The translations under genes were made by a program, and so were the position numbers. A stretch of 21,513 nt of DNA from a virus: positions 1 through 21,513 of the IMG/VR virus record IMGVR_UViG_3300048110_000034; one strand, 5' to 3'. This document shows positions 1 through 5,809 of the stretch, piece after piece; the stretch's first letter is position 1, and the number at the start of each line of letters is the position of its first letter. The notes beneath the pieces were generated by a model. It was given only the letters and a program-made list of their open reading frames with translations, ran no database searches and was not told the origin of the DNA.

Positions 1-136
1 TTATACCTCGTTCTTTTAAATGTAACTCTAAAGCTGTATTGCCATTGATGTTTTCTACATCTATACCCCTAGATTCATTTATTAATTCTACTTCTTCAGC
101 AGAAAGTCTTAATCTTTTACCTTTTAATTTTGTCAT
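1..136 (-). CDS. Start of unidentified gene, cut by left edge
   Basis: ATG at 136 opens a frame that runs off the window with 45 codons seen ('MTKLKGKRLRLSAEEVELIN', then 'NGNTALELHLKERGI'). The N-terminus is basic, then helical and acidic. It has its own A-rich leader and lies after the terminator at 190-218, so it may belong to a new transcription unit. The fragment is too short to name; similar N-termini occur, in my recollection, on helix-turn-helix-like or phosphoesterase-linked phage proteins, which is only a hint. Confidence 0.5.
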   Translation of the reverse strand, partial: MTKLKGKRLRLSAEEVELINESRGIDVENINGNTALELHLKERGI

Positions 137-189
137 GTTTTTTGATTTTTAGTTTTGCTAAATGTAAGCAAAATATTAGATGCTTCTAA

Positions 190-218
190 AACAAAAATGG
201 GATGTTATTAACACCCCA
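190..218 (-). terminator. Rho-independent terminator closing the lysis set
   Basis: On the minus strand GGGGTGTT (210-217) pairs with AACATCCC (199-206) with one G·T wobble and an extra A-T pair outside (218 with 198), around an AAT loop. ATTTTTGTTTT follows (to about 187). This is the cleanest terminator shape in the window and fits the end of the late transcript. Confidence 0.7.
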
Positions 219-242
219 CTCTTGAAACTAAAAACAATTATC

Positions 243-257
243 CAACCAGAAAGGTTG
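243..257 (-). repeat. Small hairpin after the holin-like gene
   Basis: CAACC pairs with GGTTG (minus 5' arm 253-257, 3' arm 243-247) around a 5-nt loop. It stands 18 nt after the stop at 276. ATAATTGTTTTT follows it, so it may be a first, weaker terminator ahead of the larger one. Confidence 0.4.
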
Positions 258-275
258 ATAGAAGCACAAATGTAA

Positions 276-560
276 CTATTTTTTTAGATTACAATTACAC
301 TTTTCACAATTTTTTTCAAATACTGAAAACAGTAATGGTAAGACTGCTAAAAAACTTAAACCCAAATTCATATATGTGATGCCATTTAACGATATATCTG
401 CACTAGCAGCTATAACTAACACCCCACTTATTGTTCTCTTAGAAGAATACTTACCCTTAGTGTCTTTAAACAATTCTAAAACTGACTTAACAATTTCAGT
501 AATTGGACTTATAGCTTGTTTAACCAAGCTACCAGTAATCATATCTACTATCTTACTCAT
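276..560 (-). CDS. Holin-like membrane protein, 94 aa
   Basis: This protein begins 'MSKIVDMITGSLVKQAISPI', continues with an amphipathic helical region ('ITEIVKSVLELFKDTKGKYS') and then has two hydrophobic stretches ('TISGVLVIAASADISLNGI' and 'MNLGLSFLAVLPLLFSVF') ending in a CEKCNCN Cys cluster. Two membrane segments and location next to the peptidase suggest a holin that would release it at lysis time. A short helix and loop between the segments is compatible with class II holins. The start overlaps the preceding stop by one base, so both membrane proteins are made from the same transcript. A strong terminator follows. Confidence 0.6.
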   Translation of the reverse strand: MSKIVDMITGSLVKQAISPITEIVKSVLELFKDTKGKYSSKRTISGVLVIAASADISLNGITYMNLGLSFLAVLPLLFSVFEKNCEKCNCNLKK

Positions 561-733
561 TATTTCTTGATGTCAGCAATTCCCTGACCTAGAATTAAAG
601 TAAGTATCGCATAGTAAACTTTTTCTACTTCTGCTTCTGATAGACCTAGCTTTGCTGCTGCAAATGGAACAAATACTGCAGATACTGCATACCAAAACTT
701 TTTTGAGTCAAACATTTTTTTTAACATTTCCAT
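560..733 (-). CDS. Small membrane protein, 57 aa, lysis-associated
   Basis: The frame from ATG at 733 ('MEMLKKMFDSKKFWYAV…') to TAA at 560 overlaps the next ATG by one base (TAATG). It has a basic amphipathic start, a hydrophobic part ('FWYAVSAVFVPFAAAKLG') and a second hydrophobic helix ('VYYAILTLILGQGIAD'), which may give one or two membrane passes. It follows the M15 peptidase by 23 nt. Size, hydrophobic pattern and context are holin-like or spanin-like, but which one cannot be said. Confidence 0.6.
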   Translation of the reverse strand: MEMLKKMFDSKKFWYAVSAVFVPFAAAKLGLSEAEVEKVYYAILTLILGQGIADIKK

Positions 734-756
734 AATTTATTTATTTTAATTATTAA

Positions 757-1116
757 TTAATACAACCAGATAACTGGCTGAACCTTATCTTGATCTGAAT
801 CTACATGAATGAAGTTACCTTCTTTACTCAAACCAATTCTTACAAACCCTGCTTCTGCTAATCCACCTAAAATCAATGCTCTTTGATAACTATCTTTACA
901 TTCTATATCACAAGCTATACCTTTTATATGTGAACTGGAAGGATTTTTTATTGACAGGGGGTGATTTGGACACCTGTACCCTGATGTTATTTTATATTTA
1001 ATATTACTAAAAGACCTAGCTCTATCTAAATCTTCTATAAAATCTAAGTCCATTAAGTTAGTCTTACAACCACACTTACAAGTAAACTCACTTTTTTTAA
1101 AGTAGCTAAATGTCAT
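757..1116 (-). CDS. M15-family peptidase (probable endolysin)
   Basis: This 119-aa protein matches the compact M15 (D-Ala-D-Ala carboxypeptidase-like) fold. The zinc ligands appear as H63 and D70 in 'SSSHIKGIACDIE' and H104 in 'NFIHVD'. The substrate loop is 'ITSGYRCPNHPLS' at 43-55. The N-terminus ('FTCKCGC', C13/C15/C17) has the Cys cluster common in phage members. It would cut peptidoglycan cross-links, either for lysis or during entry. It lies with two small membrane proteins downstream, so lysis is the likelier role. No signal peptide is seen, so export would need a holin. ATG at 1116 is coupled to the 40-aa gene. Usual length for the family. Confidence 0.9.
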   Translation of the reverse strand: MTFSYFKKSEFTCKCGCKTNLMDLDFIEDLDRARSFSNIKYKITSGYRCPNHPLSIKNPSSSHIKGIACDIECKDSYQRALILGGLAEAGFVRIGLSKEGNFIHVDSDQDKVQPVIWLY

Positions 1117-1238
1117 TATTTACCTTGTCCTCTTTTTGGTTTCTTATAACCATTTTGACTTTTACTAGAATTTTTAGAATGTACTCCTTTACGCTTCTTA
1201 GTCTTAGTCTTTCTAAAAGTAAAAACTATTTTAGCCAT
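1116..1238 (-). CDS. Tiny basic protein, 40 aa
   Basis: A complete frame from ATG at 1238 to TAA at 1116 fills the gap between the 147-aa gene and the peptidase, whose ATG it overlaps by one base (TAATG). The sequence is extremely Lys/Arg-rich ('FTFRKTKTKKRKGVHSKNSS', then 'YKKPKRGQGK') and has almost no hydrophobic core after residue 8. It resembles, by memory, small phage proteins with an R/K-K-G-V-H and Y-R/K-G-Q-G ending; this recollection is not verified. A nucleic-acid-binding or virion-internal role would fit the charge. Confidence 0.6.
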   Translation of the reverse strand: MAKIVFTFRKTKTKKRKGVHSKNSSKSQNGYKKPKRGQGK

Positions 1239-1239
1239 A

Positions 1240-1683
1240 CTAAGCTGTTACTGCAATAAATTCTACATCACAAGCTGCTGTATCTGCTTTTGCTGCAACT
1301 AAAGTAATGTCTGCCAAAGCACCAAATGTAGTACCAGTAATAGCATCCATTTCATTGTTCATCAACATCATACTTTCACCTGCTGCAAGTTTATACCAAA
1401 AACTATCTGCACCATTATAAACTCTTAGTGTAATAAAGTTAGTATCATCTAAGTTAGTAACTCTAAAGTAAGCATAATTTGCAGCAACTCCTGTACCTGC
1501 ATCATCTGCTGCACCCCAATTAAATAAAGTCTTTTCAGAAGTAGCCACATTCATTATTCTTTGATCTACTTGTCCTTTAGATGTAAATGTTTTCTCTACA
1601 GTATTACCATATGCCACTCCATTTAAAGTATATGATTCTACTATAGTTACTGTTAAGTTTGCTGCTGTTACTGTACTTGCCAT
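1240..1683 (-). CDS. Putative virion protein, 147 aa, β-rich
   Basis: This 147-aa Ala/Thr-rich, acidic protein lacks signal peptide and membrane segments. It consists mostly of predicted β-strands ('AANLTVTIVESYTLNGVAYG', 'YAYFRVTNLDDTNFITLRVY', 'SFWYKLAAGESMMLMNN', 'LADITLVAAKADTAACDVEF'), a jelly-roll or β-sandwich-like layout common in head decoration and fibre proteins. The start shows the AATAATATGGCA context shared with the tape measure, tube and connector genes, which links it to the virion set. The 40-aa basic gene starts 1 nt after the stop. The exact location in the virion is not known. Confidence 0.55.
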   Translation of the reverse strand: MASTVTAANLTVTIVESYTLNGVAYGNTVEKTFTSKGQVDQRIMNVATSEKTLFNWGAADDAGTGVAANYAYFRVTNLDDTNFITLRVYNGADSFWYKLAAGESMMLMNNEMDAITGTTFGALADITLVAAKADTAACDVEFIAVTA

Positions 1684-1684
1684 A

Positions 1685-1840
1685 TTATTTTCTTGTTTTT
1701 GTAAATTTATAAATTGAGAACCCTATTGCCATTAATAAGGATATTGTCGTTAGTATTTCATTAAACGATGCTAACGATATTCCTATTGCTCCTGCATTTG
1801 CCATTCCCACTTGTATCGTATCTTCAATTGTATCTTTCAT
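1685..1840 (-). CDS. Small membrane protein, 51 aa, holin-like
   Basis: The frame extends further, but the ATG at 1840 has the best leader (AATAAACAAAATAAA) and starts 13 nt after the previous stop; an upstream ATG at 1864 is the alternative. The protein has a polar N-terminus ('MKDTIEDTIQVG'), a Gly/Ala-rich part ('MANAGAIGISLAS') and one good membrane helix ('ILTTISLLMAIGFSIYKF') with a basic C-terminus ('KFTKTRK'). Small proteins of this kind are often placed near lysis genes and can be holins or spanin-like parts, but a single helix alone does not prove it. Confidence 0.55.
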   Translation of the reverse strand: MKDTIEDTIQVGMANAGAIGISLASFNEILTTISLLMAIGFSIYKFTKTRK

Positions 1841-1853
1841 TTTATTTTGTTTA

Positions 1854-2489
1854 TTAATTGTCATAGCCAACTTGTATGCCTAACTTAAAAAATGTTGTTG
1901 CTGCTGTTGATGCTTTTACCATTGCAAATAATACATCTCCTGCTGCTAAACTTGTTTCTGGAGTTAAGTTTCTAGTTACTTGTAAATTATCGTTACTTGA
2001 TTGTCCTGTTATTGTTAATTCGTTTAATTTTACTGGATCAATAGCACCAGTATTTCCTGCTACAAATGTCATTTTGCATAAAGCTACTGTTATTGTTGCT
2101 GAACTTGTAGAGTTAGCCCACATATATAATGTATTTACATTACAAGCATTGTGCATAACAAAAGATTTTACTTTAAAAAAATCACCTATATCTAAAGCTG
2201 TTTGTCCAACAGTTCCTGCTCCATAGTCTTGATTGTATTCATTTGGCGATTGACCATCAGTCATATTAGCACCATAGTGATAATTAGAATTAGTTAATGT
2301 AGCATAACCCTGTATGTCAAACGTATCAGTCTTGATTAGGTTTTTCTTTGTCCAAATTAAACTACCATCTGTGTTACCTGCACCAGTACCTGTAGACTTA
2401 CTACATAAAGTATCGTTAAAAGCAGACTCAAAACCTTTTGGGTTATGTCTGTTTACATCTGTTAAGTTTTTGTGTTCGTTAGCAGCCAT
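1854..2489 (-). CDS. Putative virion surface or fibre protein, 211 aa
   Basis: This 211-aa protein starts 'MAANEHKNLTDVNRHNPKGF', a helical/Asn-rich beginning, then a β-strand-rich body with many Thr, Ser, Asn and Ala ('IWTKKNLIKTDTFDIQGYAT', 'LYMWANSTSSATITVALCKM', 'TFFKLGIQVGYD'). The composition and absence of a signal peptide or membrane segment fit a virion surface or fibre tip domain. It starts 11 nt before the end of the Cys-rich gene and ends 13 nt before the small membrane protein. No named family is recognised; β-sandwich folds with this composition occur in phage tail fibres and head decoration alike. Confidence 0.55.
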   Translation of the reverse strand: MAANEHKNLTDVNRHNPKGFESAFNDTLCSKSTGTGAGNTDGSLIWTKKNLIKTDTFDIQGYATLTNSNYHYGANMTDGQSPNEYNQDYGAGTVGQTALDIGDFFKVKSFVMHNACNVNTLYMWANSTSSATITVALCKMTFVAGNTGAIDPVKLNELTITGQSSNDNLQVTRNLTPETSLAAGDVLFAMVKASTAATTFFKLGIQVGYDN

Positions 2490-2940
2490 ATTTATTTAAG
2501 TAATCTTTAAACCTATCATCTAATTTATTTTTTTCTTTGTCTATTTGGTCAAGTTTTTTTATTGCCCAATTAATACCACTCGTTCCACCCCAACAATCCC
2601 ACATCAAACCACCACAACCTTCATCATAAGGTACATCTTTGTGTTGCTGATGTCTTTTAAATGATGCCATACGAGCTATAGTATCTCTTGATAAACTTTC
2701 TCTACTTGCTAATTGTCTTGCTCTTTTTTTACCTACATCAGTTCCACAAGAACCCCAACCATTTTCTTCTACCCACTTTAAAGCTCTCTTAGCATTGTTA
2801 GTTGCTGATTGTGGATAGTCGTTGTATGTTTTTGCATAATAGTCTTTGTTAGCAGTTTCACACGATTCTTTAGAATCATACTGACAGTTACCAGTTTCTC
2901 CAAATCTCCACATTCCATTTTCACATTCGTAACAAGGCAT
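2479..2940 (-). CDS. Two-part Cys-rich phage protein, 153 aa
   Basis: Residues 1-35 are a Cys/aromatic module ('MPCYECENGMWRFGETGNCQ', then C27) with C3, C6, C19 and C27, perhaps a metal knuckle. Residues about 41-133 carry a separate helical domain ('SATNNAKRALKWVEENGWGS', 'GKKRARQLASRESLSRDTIA' and 'RMASFKRHQQHK', then 'EGCGGLMWDCWGGTSGINWA'). I recall similar R-A-x-x-L-A/S…W-x-x-WGG segments appended to phage proteases and other head proteins. Their function was not known to me. It ends in a basic/acidic helix and a final Cys. It overlaps the following gene by 11 nt. Head or neck association is inferred from the gene neighbourhood. Confidence 0.65.
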   Translation of the reverse strand: MPCYECENGMWRFGETGNCQYDSKESCETANKDYYAKTYNDYPQSATNNAKRALKWVEENGWGSCGTDVGKKRARQLASRESLSRDTIARMASFKRHQQHKDVPYDEGCGGLMWDCWGGTSGINWAIKKLDQIDKEKNKLDDRFKDYLNKYGC

Positions 2941-2951
2941 ATCTTTATATT

Positions 2952-3539
2952 TTAACAGTCATCACAAGGACAGAAATCTTTCCAACTATTGTAATTATAA
3001 CTTCTTGGTCGTGAGTAAATACTGTCGTACATTATTATTCCATGATTCTTATAAGCATAACCTCTAGCAGGTCTGTCAGATTCATATGTAGGATATAAAC
3101 CATTCTGGTCAGAATCTTCCATGTAGTCTAACATATCTTTTAAATATATCTCAGACTTTCTATATGTGTCTTGCTTATATGCATTTAACTCTGAAGGGTC
3201 TACTATAGTAGCAAACTCATCTACATTGTGTACAATACCCATACTACTACTATTACTCTGTACCTCATTAATTACCTCAAATCTTACAAACCAACATAGA
3301 CATCTTGTAAGAAAATCATCCATTAAAGTTTGATTTGCAGTAGTTAATGTACCATCATTATGCTGTTTCTTTATTTCTTCGTAAAACTTTTTACCTAAAG
3401 CAGGTTTTAGATGTGCTAATTCTGAAAGCAGAATAGTATTATTAGATATTAAAGCAGGGTCTGTATTAGCATTTGTAAAGCTATTACTAATAACTTCTCC
3501 TGCACTTACTAAAGGTATGTATTGATTTACGTTTGCCAT
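2952..3539 (-). CDS. Probable head-tail connector protein
   Basis: This 195-aa, mainly helical protein follows the portal directly. Helices are seen at 'ILLSELAHLKPALGKKFYEE', 'QTLMDDFLTRCLCWFVRFEV' and 'YRKSEIYLKDMLDYMEDSD'. This pattern, with a short 'PALGKKFYEEI' helix and a long central one, matches gp6/gp15-type adaptor proteins that form a ring under the portal. The C-terminal ~50 residues are Tyr/Arg/Asn-rich ('RPRSYNYNSWKDFC') and end in a Cys cluster (CPCDDC), unusual for a connector and possibly metal binding. The start has the AATAATATGGCA context. A role as minor capsid accessory is the alternative. Confidence 0.6.
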   Translation of the reverse strand: MANVNQYIPLVSAGEVISNSFTNANTDPALISNNTILLSELAHLKPALGKKFYEEIKKQHNDGTLTTANQTLMDDFLTRCLCWFVRFEVINEVQSNSSSMGIVHNVDEFATIVDPSELNAYKQDTYRKSEIYLKDMLDYMEDSDQNGLYPTYESDRPARGYAYKNHGIIMYDSIYSRPRSYNYNSWKDFCPCDDC

Positions 3540-3540
3540 A

Positions 3541-4881
3541 TTATTGTTCTTGGTTTTGAGATTCTACTTCAGTTACTTGTAATTCTTCTTCACTATCACC
3601 TTTGCCATCACCATCATCATCTCTTGTAACAATAATTTGCTCTCTATCTGTCAAGAACATATTACCCTCTTCAAGCATTGGGAAATCTTCATCTAGCATT
3701 TTTCTTTGCTCGTTTATAGTAAGTATCTTAGTAGGATCAAGCTGAGTAGCAAATGATACTGGTGGCTCGTATTGTATTAATAACTCTTCTGCGATAAAGC
3801 CCATCTCTCTATTTAGTATGTCTTTTATACCATCTAAGATTAAATCAGAAGTATCTTTAATTACAGTTGTCATTGCCATATCATAAGCAATTCTAATCTC
3901 ACTACCTGTGTTGTTCATCTTACCAGAACTAACAATACCTGCAAGTGCAGGTTGCCATCTATGTGCAGTAATAATATTTTGGTCAGTAATCTTTTGTAAA
4001 TCTAACCAACTACCATCTTGGTCATCTTTTATAATAGAAACATTCGCAGGTGAAGTATCTCCATTCTTTACAATAAACATTATTTTTCCATTGTTTCCTT
4101 CTCCAACAAACTTTTTTTGTGCTTCTTTAACCAATTGTTTCGCTTCTTGTTCACCCATATCACCAGAGATTTCAACGATTGCAGATGGCTGAAAACCATT
4201 TTGGAATTTTGTATGATTCCACTTGCCGATTTCGTAATCAACTGCGATATGATCCAATGCAGCAACATAGTCAGGTAAGCCATAGTAAGTAAATGTTGGT
4301 TCATAATCTTTAAAATGCATCACAAACCTCTTACCTTTAACATTTGGATATAGAGGTATAGTCTGTGTTTTGTCTTTCATAGTATTGTACTTTGCCCAGT
4401 CTGGGTGTACATATACTTCTTTCTTGTTTTTAGCCATTCTAACAGTAGTTGCATCTATATGGTATAGGTTTACCCCACCATCATATAAAACACCTTCTAC
4501 ATAAGCATTTCCAAAAGTGTAATAGTCATCAGCTAATTTCTTGTAAACTTGTCTTAAAGTTTCTTTATTAGCATTTACATCTTTTATGTATGCTTTTATT
4601 TCTTGATTGCTTGTAACAAACTTAGCGCCACTTGTAAATACAGTCTTTTGTGCAAGTACACTTCTATGTGTAGATGACTTACGTTTTAGCTCTGCTAAAT
4701 ATTGTGGAAATAAATTGTTGTTACCAAAAGGGATATACTTAGTAAGTACCTTTGATATATCTTGTGGTTCTTCTACGTTTTGTGGTACTGCTAAATCAAA
4801 AACACCAAACTCAAAAGTATTACTCTTTTGTTGAGTCTGCTTTCTTACTTGACTTTTTCTTGCTTGTTTTTTCTGACTCAT
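3541..4881 (-). CDS. Portal protein
   Basis: This 446-aa protein has the size and helical layout of a phage portal. The N-terminus is basic ('MSQKKQARKSQVRKQTQQKS'), then 'PFGNNNLFPQYLAELKRKS' and the helical wing ('LRQVYKKLADDYYTFGNAYVE'). A clip/stem-like part ('GKWNHTKFQNGFQPSAIVE', 'IITAHRWQPALAGIVSSGK') follows, then a crown-like helix ('LDEDFPMLEEGNMFLTD') and an acidic Glu/Asp/Gln-rich tail. The portal is the dodecameric DNA entry channel at one head vertex. Its N-terminal codons overlap the end of the 70-aa gene, and the connector-like protein follows at once. Identification is by pattern and context; the order protease-capsid-…-portal-connector is reversed from the usual portal-first order. 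Confidence 0.85.
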   Translation of the reverse strand: MSQKKQARKSQVRKQTQQKSNTFEFGVFDLAVPQNVEEPQDISKVLTKYIPFGNNNLFPQYLAELKRKSSTHRSVLAQKTVFTSGAKFVTSNQEIKAYIKDVNANKETLRQVYKKLADDYYTFGNAYVEGVLYDGGVNLYHIDATTVRMAKNKKEVYVHPDWAKYNTMKDKTQTIPLYPNVKGKRFVMHFKDYEPTFTYYGLPDYVAALDHIAVDYEIGKWNHTKFQNGFQPSAIVEISGDMGEQEAKQLVKEAQKKFVGEGNNGKIMFIVKNGDTSPANVSIIKDDQDGSWLDLQKITDQNIITAHRWQPALAGIVSSGKMNNTGSEIRIAYDMAMTTVIKDTSDLILDGIKDILNREMGFIAEELLIQYEPPVSFATQLDPTKILTINEQRKMLDEDFPMLEEGNMFLTDREQIIVTRDDDGDGKGDSEEELQVTEVESQNQEQ

Positions 4882-5032
4882 CTTTTGTTTTTGTTATTTT
4901 TTCTATTAAATTATTTAAACCTGCTTCTTCATAAGCATAAGCCAATTCTTCTTGTGTAGCTGTTGCCCAAGAAATACTAAAATCTCCTTTGTAAGTAGAA
5001 CCAGAAGATAATTTTGCTTTGTATGTTGCCAT
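4820..5032 (-). CDS. Small Lys/Ser-rich protein, 70 aa, overlapping portal start
   Basis: The preferred start is the ATG at 5032 ('MATYKAKLSSGSTYKG') with an A-rich leader; the upstream in-frame ATG at 5089 falls inside the inverted repeat and would give an unlikely N-terminus. The first half is β-like ('YKGDFSISWATATQEELAYAYEE'), the second helical and ending in a Lys/Ser/Glu run ('KTSKKKSSKKADSTKE'). Its last 62 nt overlap the first codons of the portal gene in another frame. I do not recognise a family. It is placed between tube and portal, where a head or neck accessory protein would be expected; function is not shown. Confidence 0.6.
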   Translation of the reverse strand: MATYKAKLSSGSTYKGDFSISWATATQEELAYAYEEAGLNNLIEKITKTKDESEKTSKKKSSKKADSTKE

Positions 5033-5050
5033 AATTGTATAAATTTTTAA

Positions 5051-5087
5051 GTGTGATAAATCTACAATTTTTTTGTTGCAATCACAC
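5051..5087 (-). repeat. Inverted repeat upstream of the 70-aa gene
   Basis: GTGTGAT (minus strand 5081-5087) and ATCACAC (5051-5057) form a 7-bp perfect stem with a long A-rich loop that may fold further (ACAA with TTGT). No clean T-tract follows. It lies 18 nt before the ATG at 5032, so a leader structure, an operator, or a second weak terminator are possible. Confidence 0.4.
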
Positions 5088-5093
5088 ATATTT

Positions 5094-5140
5094 AAAAAAG
5101 ATATTAATAGGATTTACAAAACCTCAGTTTCTACCTATTA
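5094..5140 (-). terminator. Hairpin terminator after the tube-like gene
   Basis: On the minus strand TAATAGG (5134-5140) pairs with CCTATTA (5105-5111) over 7 bp. An inner AAAC/GTTT stem (5127-5130 with 5119-5122) closes a TGAG loop. The stem is followed by ATATC and six T residues (5094-5099). It starts 16 nt after the stop at 5156, and is a credible Rho-independent terminator. Confidence 0.55.
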
Positions 5141-5155
5141 TGTATCTAATTATTA

Positions 5156-5737
5156 TTAAGCTGCAGTAGTTGCAGTTAAAGCTGCTGTATCAACAGTAAT
5201 TGCACCAATATATTTTCTTGGTAACTCAAACTGTCTTGCCATTAAGTTAACTGTTATACCACTTTCATCAGAATAAGCTGCTCCAGTTCCACCTTCCATA
5301 CTTGCTAAATTCAAGAATGTTTGACTTTTTGAAGCTACATCTTCGTTTGCATATTTTTCACTAACACCTAAAACCATTGCTGTACCATTAGTATCAATAG
5401 CAATTCCCATCATACAAGTATCTAATAATGCTTGTAATTCTGCAAATTTTGTATTGTCTAATTTTGGTAGCATAAATGATAAACCACATTCAAAAGCTGT
5501 TGAGCCATTTTCTTTAGTTGCATTTATAGTCATTGCAGGAGTTTCATTTTTAAATTCAAAAACAAACCAAGCTGCTGCACTAGAACCAGTAAGAATACTG
5601 TCAATGTCATGCTCACCTGCTGCATTACCATAAACTACTGCATCTGTAGGCGCCCATGATCTTAGAAGAATTTGCTTAATACCACCTGTTGCTTGTAAAT
5701 CTGCACAAGTAACACCTAAACCTTTATCTATTGCCAT
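5156..5737 (-). CDS. Putative major tail tube protein
   Basis: This 193-aa Ala/Thr-rich protein ('MAIDKGLGVTCADLQATGGIKQ') has the β-dominated plan of tube proteins: a first sheet ('WFVFEFKNETPAMTINATK'), a helix ('TKFAELQALLDTCMMG') and a second sheet ending 'GTGAAYSDESGITVNLMARQ'. The region 'SKSQTFLNLASMEGGTG' fits the inner sheet-forming segment. Being the next gene after the capsid and having its own terminators upstream and downstream suggest a highly expressed virion protein. Tube versus head decoration protein cannot be settled from sequence alone; tube is preferred because of the helix between two sheets. The start has the AATAATATGGCA context shared with three other structural genes. 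Confidence 0.55.
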   Translation of the reverse strand: MAIDKGLGVTCADLQATGGIKQILLRSWAPTDAVVYGNAAGEHDIDSILTGSSAAAWFVFEFKNETPAMTINATKENGSTAFECGLSFMLPKLDNTKFAELQALLDTCMMGIAIDTNGTAMVLGVSEKYANEDVASKSQTFLNLASMEGGTGAAYSDESGITVNLMARQFELPRKYIGAITVDTAALTATTAA

Positions 5738-5760
5738 ATTATTTTTTTTTATAAATTATT

Positions 5761-5796
5761 AAAAAGTAAATAAGAGAGAGCTTTTACACTCTCTCT
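5761..5796 (-). terminator. Hairpin terminator after the capsid gene
   Basis: On the minus strand AGAGAGAG (5789-5796) pairs perfectly over 8 bp with CTCTCTCT (5773-5780) around an 8-nt loop, 13 nt after the capsid stop. A T-rich tract (TATTTACTTTTT, 5761-5772) follows. This is the shape of a Rho-independent terminator, though the T-tract is broken by AC. Confidence 0.6.
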
Positions 5797-5809
5797 ATCT
5801 ACATTGTTG

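Noticed and set aside
137-275. Hidden small gene in the gap after the lysis set
   Set aside because: No frame with a start of useful length was seen; the stretch holds two hairpins and a probable leader only.
1841-1870. Longer start (TTG at 1870 or ATG at 1864) for the small membrane protein
   Set aside because: Both lie within the end of the previous gene; ATG at 1840 follows an A-rich leader and gives a normal polar N-terminus.
4080-4304. 74-codon minus-strand frame inside the portal gene
   Set aside because: It is an out-of-frame shadow fully inside the portal with no leader or conserved feature.
5033-5089. Upstream ATG at 5089 extending the 70-aa protein to 89 aa
   Set aside because: It begins inside the GTGTGAT/ATCACAC inverted repeat and adds 'MCDCNKKIVDLSHLKIYTI', a poor N-terminus; ATG at 5032 has a better leader.
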